Positions 26,416 through 34,012 of a DNA stretch of 64,000 bases are shown one piece after another. The stretch comes from Streptomyces hyaluromycini. Its GTDB lineage: Bacteria > Actinomycetota > Actinomycetes > Streptomycetales > Streptomycetaceae. Numbering within the stretch: the stretch's first letter is position 1; every line of letters starts with the position of its first letter. The stretch spans positions 992,001-1,056,000 of the forward strand of contig NZ_BCFL01000018.1 of the NCBI RefSeq assembly GCF_002217755.1. Direction: 5' to 3'. A program made the position numbers and the translations under genes. A model generated the notes under the pieces. The model was not told the DNA's origin and did no database searches. It was given only the letters and a program-made list of their open reading frames with translations.

Positions 26416-27836
26416 GGGTCAGTCCCCCATTCCCGCAGCCGCGCGTGCAGCGCCAGCACGGTCGAACTCCAACGGTCGTACCAGTCCGGGGCGTTCTCGT
26501 GGCCCGGATCACGCAGCGTGGGGTAGAACCCGGCCCGTCCGCCGGGTCCGGCACGTCGTGCGAAGTCGCGGTAGAGCCGAGGTACGGCGGCCTCGGCGGT
26601 GTCGCGCCAGCCCAGGACGGCGCCCAGTTCGGGCAGGCCGGGGCCCCGCGGCCCCCCGGCCGGGGCGAGCCCGAGCTGCCGGCGGAAGCCCTGGCGGCCG
26701 TGGGTGTGCCGGGCCCACAACGCGTCGATGCCGGCGAGCAGTTCGCGAGGCACGGCGGCAGCGTCTCGCGCGCTCAGCCAGCCCTCGGTGAGCCGGCCGG
26801 CCGACTCCATGACGAGCCGGGTGGTGAGCAGGTCGGCGTGTTGGTACTCGTTCTCGGCGAGGTGGGCGCGCAGCCGTTCCAGACCGGCGGCGGGTGTCAG
26901 CCGCACCGACGGTGCCGGGGCGTGGCGGCGGGGTTCGGGCAGCCGGGGCGGCCGGCCACGGGTGACGTCCTCGTGCAGCCGGTGCAGCAGGTCGAGGTCG
27001 GCGGCGCCGAGGAGCGCGCCGTCGCGGGCGTCGATGTGCCAGGAGGCGGCGAGATGGTAGTTGACCTCTCCGTCGAGCAGCACGGGGACGAACGGCCGCC
27101 CGTGCACCTGGCCTTCGAGGATCATGCGGGTGACGTCGTCGGAGTCCTGCGACGGGGATGTCATCACGACGACGACCGCGACGGCGTGCCGGAGCTGTTG
27201 CCGGATCGTCCAGAAGTGGGCGTCACCGGGCCGCAGGTCGCCGGTCGACCAGACCGGCAGCCCGGCCTCGCGCAGCTGACCGGCCAGGGCCGATCCGTAG
27301 GCGGCGTCGGCGGGGTCGTGGCAGACGACGAAGGCCGGGCGGGCCGGGGCGGTGAGCGGCCGGTGCGGGGAGGGGTGGGCGGCGCGGAGGTTGTCCCGGG
27401 CGGCCGCGGCGCCGGGCGGGGCGGGGCGGCCGGCGACGACCGCGGCGAGCTCGGCGGCCCGCTCCTTGAACTCCTCGTCGGTCACGTCGCTGAAGTCCCG
27501 CCAGACGCGGTTGGCGGCGAACGGCGGTACGGCGACCCGGCCGAGCAGCACCGGGACGAACCGCAGTCCGCGCTCGGCCGACGCGGTGGCCAGCGCCGCG
27601 TACTCGTCCATGGCGCGGCCGCAGCGCGCGGCGGCCGGGCTGATCACGGCGATTCCGTTGCGGGTGGCGAGCAGTTCGGCCTCGACGCGGTGGATGATCA
27701 CCTCGCTCGGCCCGATGCTCCACTCGGCGAAGAAGGTCTTCAGTCCGTGTGCGTCGAGTTCTCCGGCAAGCCGTGCGGTCCAGACGGCGTCCGCGGCCGC
27801 GTAGGAGAGGAACACGTCGTTCGACCGGTCGTTCAA
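26409..27836 (-). CDS. TIR-TIR-GUN4 protein
   Basis: A 475-residue protein with three domains. TIR 1 (about 6-125) opens DVFLSYAAADAVWTARLAG and has SPAAARCGRAMDEYAAL. TIR 2 (about 166-290) has FVVCHDPADAAYGSALAGQL and WSTGDLRPGD. The C-terminus (about 318-440) matches GUN4, with AENEYQHADLLTTRLVMESAG, PRELLAGIDALW, HGRQGFRRQ and LGW in family order. GUN4 binds porphyrins in phototrophs; its role here is unknown. The catalytic Glu of NADase TIRs appears as Ser40 in TIR 1 and Asp200 in TIR 2 by my alignment, so NAD cleavage is doubtful. The start is TTG with AGGAGG (27846-27851) nine bases upstream. Confidence 0.82.
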   Translation of the reverse strand: MNDRSNDVFLSYAAADAVWTARLAGELDAHGLKTFFAEWSIGPSEVIIHRVEAELLATRNGIAVISPAAARCGRAMDEYAALATASAERGLRFVPVLLGRVAVPPFAANRVWRDFSDVTDEEFKERAAELAAVVAGRPAPPGAAAARDNLRAAHPSPHRPLTAPARPAFVVCHDPADAAYGSALAGQLREAGLPVWSTGDLRPGDAHFWTIRQQLRHAVAVVVVMTSPSQDSDDVTRMILEGQVHGRPFVPVLLDGEVNYHLAASWHIDARDGALLGAADLDLLHRLHEDVTRGRPPRLPEPRRHAPAPSVRLTPAAGLERLRAHLAENEYQHADLLTTRLVMESAGRLTEGWLSARDAAAVPRELLAGIDALWARHTHGRQGFRRQLGLAPAGGPRGPGLPELGAVLGWRDTAEAAVPRLYRDFARRAGPGGRAGFYPTLRDPGHENAPDWYDRWSSTVLALHARLREWGTDPW

Positions 27837-27986
27837 CGGCGTGGGCCTCCTGGCGCACTCGCATGGGCCGTACGGCTGCCGGACCGAGCCGTCGGTTGCG
27901 GAGGGACCAGGCTAGGGGCGGACGTTTCCGTTCCACCCCCAACACGCAATAAGTCGTACTAACTCGGCTCTTTGGCCCCGATGGCC

Positions 27987-29168
27987 CTACGGTGGGAGGG
28001 CGGCAAAAGCGGGGTCGCGCGCGAGGCGGGTGGGGCGGGCCGGACCACCCGCGACGGCGGCCGGGGGCGCCGGGGGCGCCCCCGGATGGGTCCGGGGCAG
28101 CGGCTCGACCATGGGGGCGGCGAGCGCCCGCAGCTCCGAGCGGCCCCGATCCGCCCAGCCGGGAGCGGCCGCCCGCTCCGTCTCGGCCAGCAGGTCGGCG
28201 GCCCGCGGGCGCAGCTCGGCGTCCTTCGTCAGCCCGGCGGCCAGCGGCTCCCGCAGCGGCCCCGGGGTCTGTGCCAGCGGTACCGGGGCCGTCGTGTGCC
28301 GGGCCATCAGGCTGAACAACTCCGGTACCGGGAAGGGCGGTTGCCCGGTCAGGCAGAGATGCAGCAGGCATCCGGCGGCGTACACGTCGGCCCGGCATGT
28401 CGGGGCGCCGGTGCCGCTCCAGAGCTCCGGTGCGCGCAGTTCCGGGGCGCCGGTGGTCAGTGCCGCCAGCCCGAAGCCGGTCACCGTCACCGCCCCGTCG
28501 GCACCCACCAGCACCTTGCCCGCCCGCAGGTCGCCGTGTGCCGTCCCGCGCGTGTGCGCGGCGGCCAGTGCCCGCAGGACGCAGCCGAAGACCACCGTCG
28601 CGGCAGGCCCGGACAGAGCTCCGTACCGCTCCAGCAGGCGGGTCAGGCAGACTCCTTCGACGGCGTCGGCGACGAGCGCGCCGCCGACGGCCGCGGCCGA
28701 CCGCTCGTACGCCGCCCGGAACCGCGGTGCCTCGACGAACCGGTACGGCAGGGCCGCCTCGGGCGCGCGCAGCCCGGCCAGCCGCCCGACGTCCGCCCGG
28801 AACGCGGCCTCGCGCGGCCGGTGGATCAGCAGCCGGGCGGGCACGTACCGCACCACGGCGAGCCGCTCGGGCGGGTGACCGGCGCCGACGTCAAGACCGG
28901 CCTCGGGACCGGCCGCGCGACCGGTATCGGGGCCGGTATCGGGGCCGGCCGTGCGACCGGCATCGGGGCCGGTATCGGGGCCGGCCGTGCGACCGGCATC
29001 GGGGCCGGCGTCTGCCTCGGGGAGCACCGCCCGGGGTCCGGCCGCCGCGGCGCCGTTGCGCACGGGTTCGGGCGGCGGCCACGCCTCGACGAGCCGCCCG
29101 CACCGGCCCCGGTGCAGTTCGCGCACCTCCGACCAGCGCGGCAGCCGCCACGGCCGGGTGGTTCCCAC
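27987..29168 (-). CDS. Pseudokinase-like protein of the TIR cluster
   Basis: A 393-residue protein. After a 100-residue N-terminal part containing a GPDTGPDAGRTA-type repeat, residues 102-340 follow the Ser/Thr kinase fold. HGDLRAGKVLV (211-221) is the catalytic loop, with HRD changed to HGD and the Asn to Lys. GFG (231-233) stands where DFG should be, so the Mg-binding Asp is gone. RAPELW (245-250) and DVYAAGCLLH are normal. The beta-3 Lys is not obvious. It is likely a pseudokinase acting as scaffold or sensor. GTG starts at 29168, one base after the TIR gene stop, so the two are coupled. Confidence 0.75.
   Translation of the reverse strand: MGTTRPWRLPRWSEVRELHRGRCGRLVEAWPPPEPVRNGAAAAGPRAVLPEADAGPDAGRTAGPDTGPDAGRTAGPDTGPDTGRAAGPEAGLDVGAGHPPERLAVVRYVPARLLIHRPREAAFRADVGRLAGLRAPEAALPYRFVEAPRFRAAYERSAAAVGGALVADAVEGVCLTRLLERYGALSGPAATVVFGCVLRALAAAHTRGTAHGDLRAGKVLVGADGAVTVTGFGLAALTTGAPELRAPELWSGTGAPTCRADVYAAGCLLHLCLTGQPPFPVPELFSLMARHTTAPVPLAQTPGPLREPLAAGLTKDAELRPRAADLLAETERAAAPGWADRGRSELRALAAPMVEPLPRTHPGAPPAPPAAVAGGPARPTRLARDPAFAALPP
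28893..29015 (+). repeat. GC-rich tandem repeat inside the pseudokinase gene
   Basis: About four imperfect copies of a GGTATCGGGGCCGGCCGTGC-like unit encode the Gly/Pro/Asp/Arg linker between the N-terminal segment and the kinase-like domain. All units keep the reading frame (multiples of three). Confidence 0.8.
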
Positions 29169-29169
29169 C

Positions 29170-29637
29170 TCAGGCCCCGTCCGTGCGCCGCAGCGCGCGG
29201 ACGACCCGGACCAGACTGTCCACGTCACGGTCGTAACGGGGGCTGCCGGGCCGGGTGAGGTCGACCGGCTGGTGGATGGCGGCGAACGGCGGGAGCGGGT
29301 CGTCCGTGACAAGCCCCGGCACGAACCGCAGGCCGCCCTGGTGCTTGCGGTGCAGCAGCACCGCGTACTCGTCCCGGACGCGCTCGTCGGCCATCGTGCC
29401 CCGGCCGAACAACAGCACGGCCAACCTGACCTCCGCGAGAGCCCGTTCGGTCTCCAGCAGCGGGATCAGTCCCGGCTCGACCCAGCACACCAGGAACGCG
29501 TCCAGGTCCGCCTTGTACAGCTGACCGGCCAGCAGCGCGGCCGCTTCGGCGTCCCCGGCCGCGTACGACACGAGGACGTCGTACGGTCCCTGCCGCTCCA
29601 CCGGTTCGGACGCTCTGCCCCGTTCGACCCCCGTCAT
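29170..29637 (-). CDS. Single-TIR protein
   Basis: A 155-residue protein made almost wholly of one TIR domain: YDVLVSYAAGDAEAAALLAGQL at residues 19-40, FLVCWVEPG at 48-56, RLAVLLFGRGTMADERVRDEY at 71-91 and GGLRFVPGLV at 101-110. By hand alignment the NADase Glu position is occupied by Trp52, so it is probably a signalling or adaptor TIR. The ATG at 29637 is supported by the domain boundary, with only a weak Shine-Dalgarno. It is the first gene of the run TIR, pseudokinase, TIR-TIR-GUN4, SPFH. Confidence 0.78.
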   Translation of the reverse strand: MTGVERGRASEPVERQGPYDVLVSYAAGDAEAAALLAGQLYKADLDAFLVCWVEPGLIPLLETERALAEVRLAVLLFGRGTMADERVRDEYAVLLHRKHQGGLRFVPGLVTDDPLPPFAAIHQPVDLTRPGSPRYDRDVDSLVRVVRALRRTDGA

Positions 29638-29684
29638 AGCCAGCAGTGTAGGGACGATACGCCCGGAAGGGGGACGGTTCGCCC

Positions 29685-30122
29685 TCAGCGCACCCGGTTC
29701 AGCCAGTCCCCGCCGACGATGAGCGCGCCGCGGGCGCGGAGGCGGGCGGTCACGACGGGCCCGGCGACGTACACCCAGGCCCGGACCGGGGCCCCGTCCC
29801 GCAGCCGTACGACGTCCCGCGCGACGCGCACGTACAGGCTCGCCGGATCCTCCGGCACACACTCCTCCAACTCGTCGAGTTCCAGCAGGAGTCGGTCGTA
29901 CGACTCGGGGCGCGCGGTGACGAGTTCGCCGCGCACCGCCGCCGGCCCGGGCTCCTCGACGACGTAGGGATAGCCGGGCCCGTCGTAGAGCAGCGCGCCG
30001 TCGAGGCGGCCGGGTTCCTCGGTCCGGGTCCGTCCCCGCAGGAACGCGTCGTGGTTGATCTCGCCAGGGCGGAGCGTGCCGTAGACGAAGAACGGGAGGT
30101 GGTGGGGGTTGCGGGTGGTCAC
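29685..30122 (-). CDS. Gamma-glutamylcyclotransferase (AIG2-like) family protein
   Basis: A 145-residue protein with the family phosphate-type loop FFVYGTLRPGE near the N-terminus, an acidic LELDELEE helix holding the presumed general acid Glu, and a C-terminal WVYVAGP strand. The family converts gamma-glutamyl peptides to 5-oxoproline; the substrate here is not known. The GTG at 30122 starts VTTRNPHH, just before the loop; upstream in-frame starts would add Cys/Trp-rich residues unlike the family. It lies 48 bases upstream of the TIR gene on the same strand and could head that transcript. Confidence 0.8.
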   Translation of the reverse strand: MTTRNPHHLPFFVYGTLRPGEINHDAFLRGRTRTEEPGRLDGALLYDGPGYPYVVEEPGPAAVRGELVTARPESYDRLLLELDELEECVPEDPASLYVRVARDVVRLRDGAPVRAWVYVAGPVVTARLRARGALIVGGDWLNRVR

Positions 30123-30179
30123 AGGAAGGATTCTGCACCCCCTCCACCTCCACACACATCTCCATGGAGGCGCTATGGA

Positions 30180-30193
30180 CATGACATGTCATG
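30180..30193. promoter_or_regulatory. 14-bp perfect palindrome between divergent genes
   Basis: CATGACATGTCATG is perfectly self-complementary and lies between the divergent cyclotransferase (start 30122) and metalloprotease (start 30261) genes. It looks like a dimeric repressor site; the regulator is unknown. Confidence 0.4.
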
Positions 30194-30260
30194 GCCTCTT
30201 AAATCTCAGTCGTCATCAGCGCCACCCCCACGCCTTCGAGGCGCACCTCCAAGGAGACCG

Positions 30261-31904
30261 ATGAGCCGGACCCGGAACACCCGCGTTTCCCGTCTCGCCA
30301 CCGCCGGCGTCGCCGCCACCACCGCCACCCTGCTGGCCGCCGCCCTCTCCCCCGCCGCCCACGCCGACGCCAGGCCGACCCGGGCCACCGCGATCGAGAA
30401 CGCGGCGCAGGCGCTCGTCCAGCACGCCACCGCCCTGGGCCTCACGTCCGCCGAGGGCACCTCGGTCCGTGACGTGATCGTGGACAAGAACGGTACCCAG
30501 CACGTCCGTTACAACCGTACGTACCGCAAACTCCCGGTCCTGGGCGGCGACTTCGTCGTCCACCTCAAGGCGGACGGCGCGTACCGCAGCGCCGACCGGG
30601 CGACCCGGAGCCGGATATCCCTCGCCTCGGTCGTCCCGGACGTCTCCGCCCCGAAGGCCGCCGACCTCGCGGTGAACGCGCTGCGGGCGGCGAACCTCGG
30701 CGACGCGCTGAAGCAGGTGCAGGCCAGGCCGCAGCTGGTCGTCGACGCCCTGCACGGCACCCCGAAGCTGGCCTGGCGCACCAACGCCGTCGGCAAGGAC
30801 TCGCTCGGCAACCCGGTCGCCCGCACGGTGCTGACGGACGCCCGCACCGGCGCCCAGATCGACGCCTGGGACAGCATCGAGACGGCGACGGGCGACGGCA
30901 AGTCGCTGTACAGCGGCACGGTCCCGCTGGAGACGACGCTCTCCGGATCGTCGTACAACCTCACGGACCCGACGCGCGGGAACACGTACACGGGTGACGC
31001 GGCGAACAAGACGGACCTGTGCATCTTCGGCATCTGCATCAGCCGGGCGCCGTCGACGGTGTTCACGGACGCCGACAACCACTGGGGCACGGGCGCCACT
31101 TCGGACCGCTCCTCGGCGGCGGTCGACGCCCAGTACGGCACCAACGAGACCTGGGACTACTACAAGAACGTCCAGGGCCGCAACGGCATCGCGGGCGACG
31201 GCAAGGGCTCGTACAACCGCGTCCACTACGGCAACAGCTACAACAACGCCTTCTGGGACGACAGTTGCTTCTGCATGACGTACGGCGACGGTGACGGGAC
31301 GACCTTCGGCCCGCTGGTGGCGCTGGACGTGGCCGGCCACGAGATGACGCACGGGGTCACCTCCAAGACGGCGGCGCTGACGTACTCGGGCGAGTCCGGC
31401 GGCCTCAACGAGGCGACCTCCGACATCCTCGGCACGCTGGTGGAGTGGTACGCGAACAACCCCTCGGACCCCGGCGACTACCTGATCGGCGAGAAGATCG
31501 TCCGCTCCGGCTTCGGCAAGGCGGCGCTGCGGTTCATGGACCAGCCGTCGAAGGACGGGAGTTCGGCGGACTACTGGAGTTCGTCGGTGGGCAATCTGGA
31601 CGTCCACTACTCCTCCGGCGTCGCGAACCACTTCGCGTACTTGTTGGCAGAGGGCAGCGGCGCGAAGACCATCAACGGGGTGAGCTACAACTCCCCGACG
31701 TACAACGGCTCGACGGTCACCGGCATCGGCCGCGACAAGCTGGGCGCGATCTGGTACCGCGCACTGACGGTCTACATGACGTCCTCGACGAACTACGCGG
31801 GCGCCCGCACGGCGACCCTCAACGCGGCGAAGGACCTGTACGGCAACGGCAGCACGGAGTACAACGCGGTGGCGGCGGCATGGAGCGCGGTGAACGTGAA
31901 CTGA
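30261..31904 (+). CDS. Secreted neutral metalloprotease, M4 (thermolysin) family
   Basis: A 547-residue zinc protease. A signal peptide (about 1-35, with an Ala-rich core ending HADA) precedes an FTP/PepSY propeptide (to about 210) and the mature M4 domain. The zinc motif HEMTH lies near 359-363, the third ligand is the Glu in GGLNEATSDI, and DVHYSSGVANHF supplies the active-site His. The propeptide would be removed by autocatalysis after export. The ATG at 30261 has AAGGAG five bases upstream. It is likely monocistronic, ended by a strong hairpin. Confidence 0.95.
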   Translation: MSRTRNTRVSRLATAGVAATTATLLAAALSPAAHADARPTRATAIENAAQALVQHATALGLTSAEGTSVRDVIVDKNGTQHVRYNRTYRKLPVLGGDFVVHLKADGAYRSADRATRSRISLASVVPDVSAPKAADLAVNALRAANLGDALKQVQARPQLVVDALHGTPKLAWRTNAVGKDSLGNPVARTVLTDARTGAQIDAWDSIETATGDGKSLYSGTVPLETTLSGSSYNLTDPTRGNTYTGDAANKTDLCIFGICISRAPSTVFTDADNHWGTGATSDRSSAAVDAQYGTNETWDYYKNVQGRNGIAGDGKGSYNRVHYGNSYNNAFWDDSCFCMTYGDGDGTTFGPLVALDVAGHEMTHGVTSKTAALTYSGESGGLNEATSDILGTLVEWYANNPSDPGDYLIGEKIVRSGFGKAALRFMDQPSKDGSSADYWSSSVGNLDVHYSSGVANHFAYLLAEGSGAKTINGVSYNSPTYNGSTVTGIGRDKLGAIWYRALTVYMTSSTNYAGARTATLNAAKDLYGNGSTEYNAVAAAWSAVNVN

Positions 31905-31929
31905 GGCACGGCGACGCACAGAGGTGAAG

Positions 31930-31961
31930 CGGCCGCCCCGGCGAACGAACCGGGGCGGCCG
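31930..31961 (+). terminator. Strong hairpin after the M4 protease gene
   Basis: A perfect 12-bp stem CGGCCGCCCCGG/CCGGGGCGGCCG with an eight-base loop, 26 bases after the stop. There is no T-run. Confidence 0.75.
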
Positions 31962-32113
31962 TCGCATACACCCCAGACGACAGGGAATAGCGCAATTCAA
32001 GAAAACGCGGAATCCGGGAATACCGAGCACCCCCTGAGTGGATCCCATGGCGATGATGTGCAGTTTCGGTGACGGTATACGGAATTCCCGAACTCCCTTG
32101 TCCTGACAACCAC

Positions 32114-32142
32114 TTGCGACAATTCCCCGAGTCGACTAACTA
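32114..32142 (+). promoter_or_regulatory. Possible leaderless promoter of the YceI gene
   Basis: TTGCGA (32114-32119) and TAACTA (32137-32142) are 17 bases apart. Transcription from here would start at or a base or two before the ATG at 32151. This fits the lack of any Shine-Dalgarno before that ATG. The surrounding 150 bases are unusually A+T rich. Confidence 0.35.
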
Positions 32143-32150
32143 GATAAATC

Positions 32151-32813
32151 ATGAACTTGTTCAGCCGCCCCCACACGGCCCGCCGCACCCCCACGGTCCC
32201 CCCACGCCCGACGGCAGCGCCCTCCTCCCCCACCTCCGCCCCGGTCCTCCTCGACCCCGCCCTCGCCGCCCTCACCGGCGAGTGGGTCATCGACCCGGCC
32301 CACAGCAGAATCGGCTTCTCGGTCCGGCACGCGATGGTGACGACGGTCCGCGGGGCCTTCACCGAGTACAAGAGCCGCCTCTACTTCGACGGCCGCGACC
32401 CGTCCCGCTCCCAGGCGGAGATCATCCTGTCCACGGGCAGCGTCGACACGGGCGTGGAACAGCGGGACGCCCACCTGATCGGCCGCGACTTCCTGGACGC
32501 CGCGACCCACCCGCGCATGCGCTTCCAGAGCACGGCGGTCCGCCTCAAAGCCCCCGACGTCTACGTCATGACCGGCGACCTGACCATCAAGAGCACGACG
32601 CGTCCGGTGGACCTGGAACTCACCTACATAGGCAACGTCACGGACCCCTTCGGCTACCAGCGCGCCGGCTTCGACGGCACCACCACCATCAACCGCATGG
32701 ACTGGGGGCTGGCGTACAACTCCCGCCTGGCGGAGGGCGGGGCGATGGTGAGCGAGACGGTGCGGCTGCAGTTCGACATCGCGGCGATCCGGACGGTGCC
32801 GGAAGGGGGCTGA
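32151..32813 (+). CDS. YceI family protein
   Basis: A 220-residue protein with a Pro/Thr-rich first 40 residues and then a YceI lipocalin-like barrel: GEWVIDPAHSRIGFSVRHAMVT, FDGRDPSRSQAEI, DFLDAATHPRMRF, GDLTIKSTTRPV and the closing FGYQRAGFDG strand. The family binds long polyprenyl or lipid ligands. No signal peptide is evident, so it is probably cytoplasmic, as usual for Streptomyces members. The ATG appears leaderless. There is no operon partner. Confidence 0.88.
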   Translation: MNLFSRPHTARRTPTVPPRPTAAPSSPTSAPVLLDPALAALTGEWVIDPAHSRIGFSVRHAMVTTVRGAFTEYKSRLYFDGRDPSRSQAEIILSTGSVDTGVEQRDAHLIGRDFLDAATHPRMRFQSTAVRLKAPDVYVMTGDLTIKSTTRPVDLELTYIGNVTDPFGYQRAGFDGTTTINRMDWGLAYNSRLAEGGAMVSETVRLQFDIAAIRTVPEGG

Positions 32814-32841
32814 GGCCACGGGCCGCCACCCTGGAACCGTT

Positions 32842-33084
32842 TCAGAGCGGGGCAACGAGCCTGACCACCGTCACGGTCAGGACGGATCCGGAGACGTAGT
32901 AGAGCACGATGACACCCAGCACGGTGGCCTCGCGCCGGTCACGCTCGCCCCTGACCGCGGTCGACCCGTGTCCGTAGGGATCCCGTCCGACGGTTGCCGC
33001 CATCGCATCTCTGAACGCGGGGGCATTGCCCATCTTGGCCAGGGTGTCGTCGGCAGGCGGGGCGTAGGTGATGCGGTAGGTCAA
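32842..33084 (-). CDS. Small RelE/ParE-like putative toxin
   Basis: An 80-residue protein starting LTYRITYAPPADDTLAKMG and ending in alternating strands (TVLGVIVLYYVSGSVLTVTVV), the pattern of RelE/ParE-superfamily toxins. The match is by fold pattern only. The TTG start (33084) overlaps the stop of the upstream antitoxin-like gene as TTGA, so it is translationally coupled, which supports a toxin-antitoxin pair. Confidence 0.6.
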   Translation of the reverse strand: MTYRITYAPPADDTLAKMGNAPAFRDAMAATVGRDPYGHGSTAVRGERDRREATVLGVIVLYYVSGSVLTVTVVRLVAPL

Positions 33085-33329
33085 GCGACGCCCCGCCTCT
33101 CGGCCTCGTCCGCCGCCAGGCGCCGAAGCAGCGCCTCCGCCTCCGGGTCTGGAACGGCTTCGAGCATCCAGTGCCGCATGACCGCGTGGATGTCCTCCAC
33201 ACCGGCCTCGTTGATGGCCCGGTCGAACTCCTCGCGCCGCTCCTCGGGGAGAGCCGCGCGAATGTCGGGGATACTGTTGGGAACCTCGACCTCGACGCCG
33301 TTGACGAAGGTCTTCAACGGTTCGGCCAT
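33081..33329 (-). CDS. Small antitoxin-like protein with its own start inside a longer frame
   Basis: An 82-residue protein (MAEPLKTFVNGVEVEVPNSI and an acidic, helical tail rich in Glu/Ala/Arg). A strong GAGGAGGA Shine-Dalgarno precedes the ATG at 33329, so it is probably translated independently. The same frame is also open upstream and encodes the ATPase. Its stop overlaps the start of the small toxin-like gene. Antitoxin is inferred from size, charge and pairing; no named family was recognised. Confidence 0.6.
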   Translation of the reverse strand: MAEPLKTFVNGVEVEVPNSIPDIRAALPEERREEFDRAINEAGVEDIHAVMRHWMLEAVPDPEAEALLRRLAADEAERRGVA

Positions 33330-33815
33330 GACCGTCCTCCTCAAACGCGGGGGCGCGCTGCCGCCACCGTAATCGGCGAGCACGGCAGGCCGTACGACAT
33401 CGAGCTCGCACCACACGACCTTGCCGACGGTGAGTTCGTCGACGCCCCATCGATCAGCGATGCCGCCCACGATGAGCAATCCACGACCGAACATCTCGTC
33501 CCGCGACGGATCTCGCGGGCTCGGCAGCAGCTCTCCCTTCGGGTCAGAGACGGACACGCGTAAGACACGTTCGGTGAGGGCGATTTCGACCCGGAAGAGC
33601 CGGCCACGGAGACAACCGTGCAGGACGGCGTTGCCGGCCAGCTCGGAGACGAGCAGAGCGGTGTCGGCGGCCAGTTCGGGGTGACCCCAGCCGGTGACGA
33701 GGCGGTGGGCCCGGCGGCGGGCGAGGCTGACGCTCCTGGGGAGGGGGGTGTAGTCGAGGCGGTCGTAGCGGAGCCGGATGTCGCCGGGCTCGGCAGGTTC
33801 CTTCGGGGCAACCAT
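33081..33815 (-). CDS. Anti-sigma-type ATP-binding protein fused in frame to the antitoxin
   Basis: From the ATG at 33815 (GGAGGT upstream) the frame is open for 244 codons. Residues 1 to about 150 are an RsbW-like HATPase: SVSLARRRAHRLVTGWG, the N box LLVSELAGNAVLHG, and the G box FGRGLLIVGGIADRWGV. Such proteins in Streptomyces are usually about 140 residues and end there. Here there is no stop, and the frame continues through a linker (DYGGGSAPPRLRRT) into the antitoxin-like segment. Both a fusion and a separate internal product seem possible. It diverges from the XRE/DUF397 pair with which this ATPase class commonly travels. Confidence 0.78.
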   Translation of the reverse strand: MVAPKEPAEPGDIRLRYDRLDYTPLPRSVSLARRRAHRLVTGWGHPELAADTALLVSELAGNAVLHGCLRGRLFRVEIALTERVLRVSVSDPKGELLPSPRDPSRDEMFGRGLLIVGGIADRWGVDELTVGKVVWCELDVVRPAVLADYGGGSAPPRLRRTVMAEPLKTFVNGVEVEVPNSIPDIRAALPEERREEFDRAINEAGVEDIHAVMRHWMLEAVPDPEAEALLRRLAADEAERRGVA

Positions 33816-34012
33816 GTTGATGACCTCCGGGTTCGGGTGGGCAGCGCCACGCATCAACCAGCGCCGCTCTGTGATCAGTTCGTCACCGAAGGTAGGAGGC
33901 GCGCGCCGCGACGCGCAAGTTCATCTTGGATAAATTCCTCCGAAAGTGGTTTGCGTGACGCGCCTTCGCCGCGCCAGACTGCCGCCGCACCCACGTCAGG
34001 AGGAGCACCAGC

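Noticed and set aside
24574..29637. Calling the TIR cluster a Thoeris-type defence system
   Set aside because: There is no ThsA-like SIR2 or macro effector, and the TIRs seem to lack the catalytic Glu.
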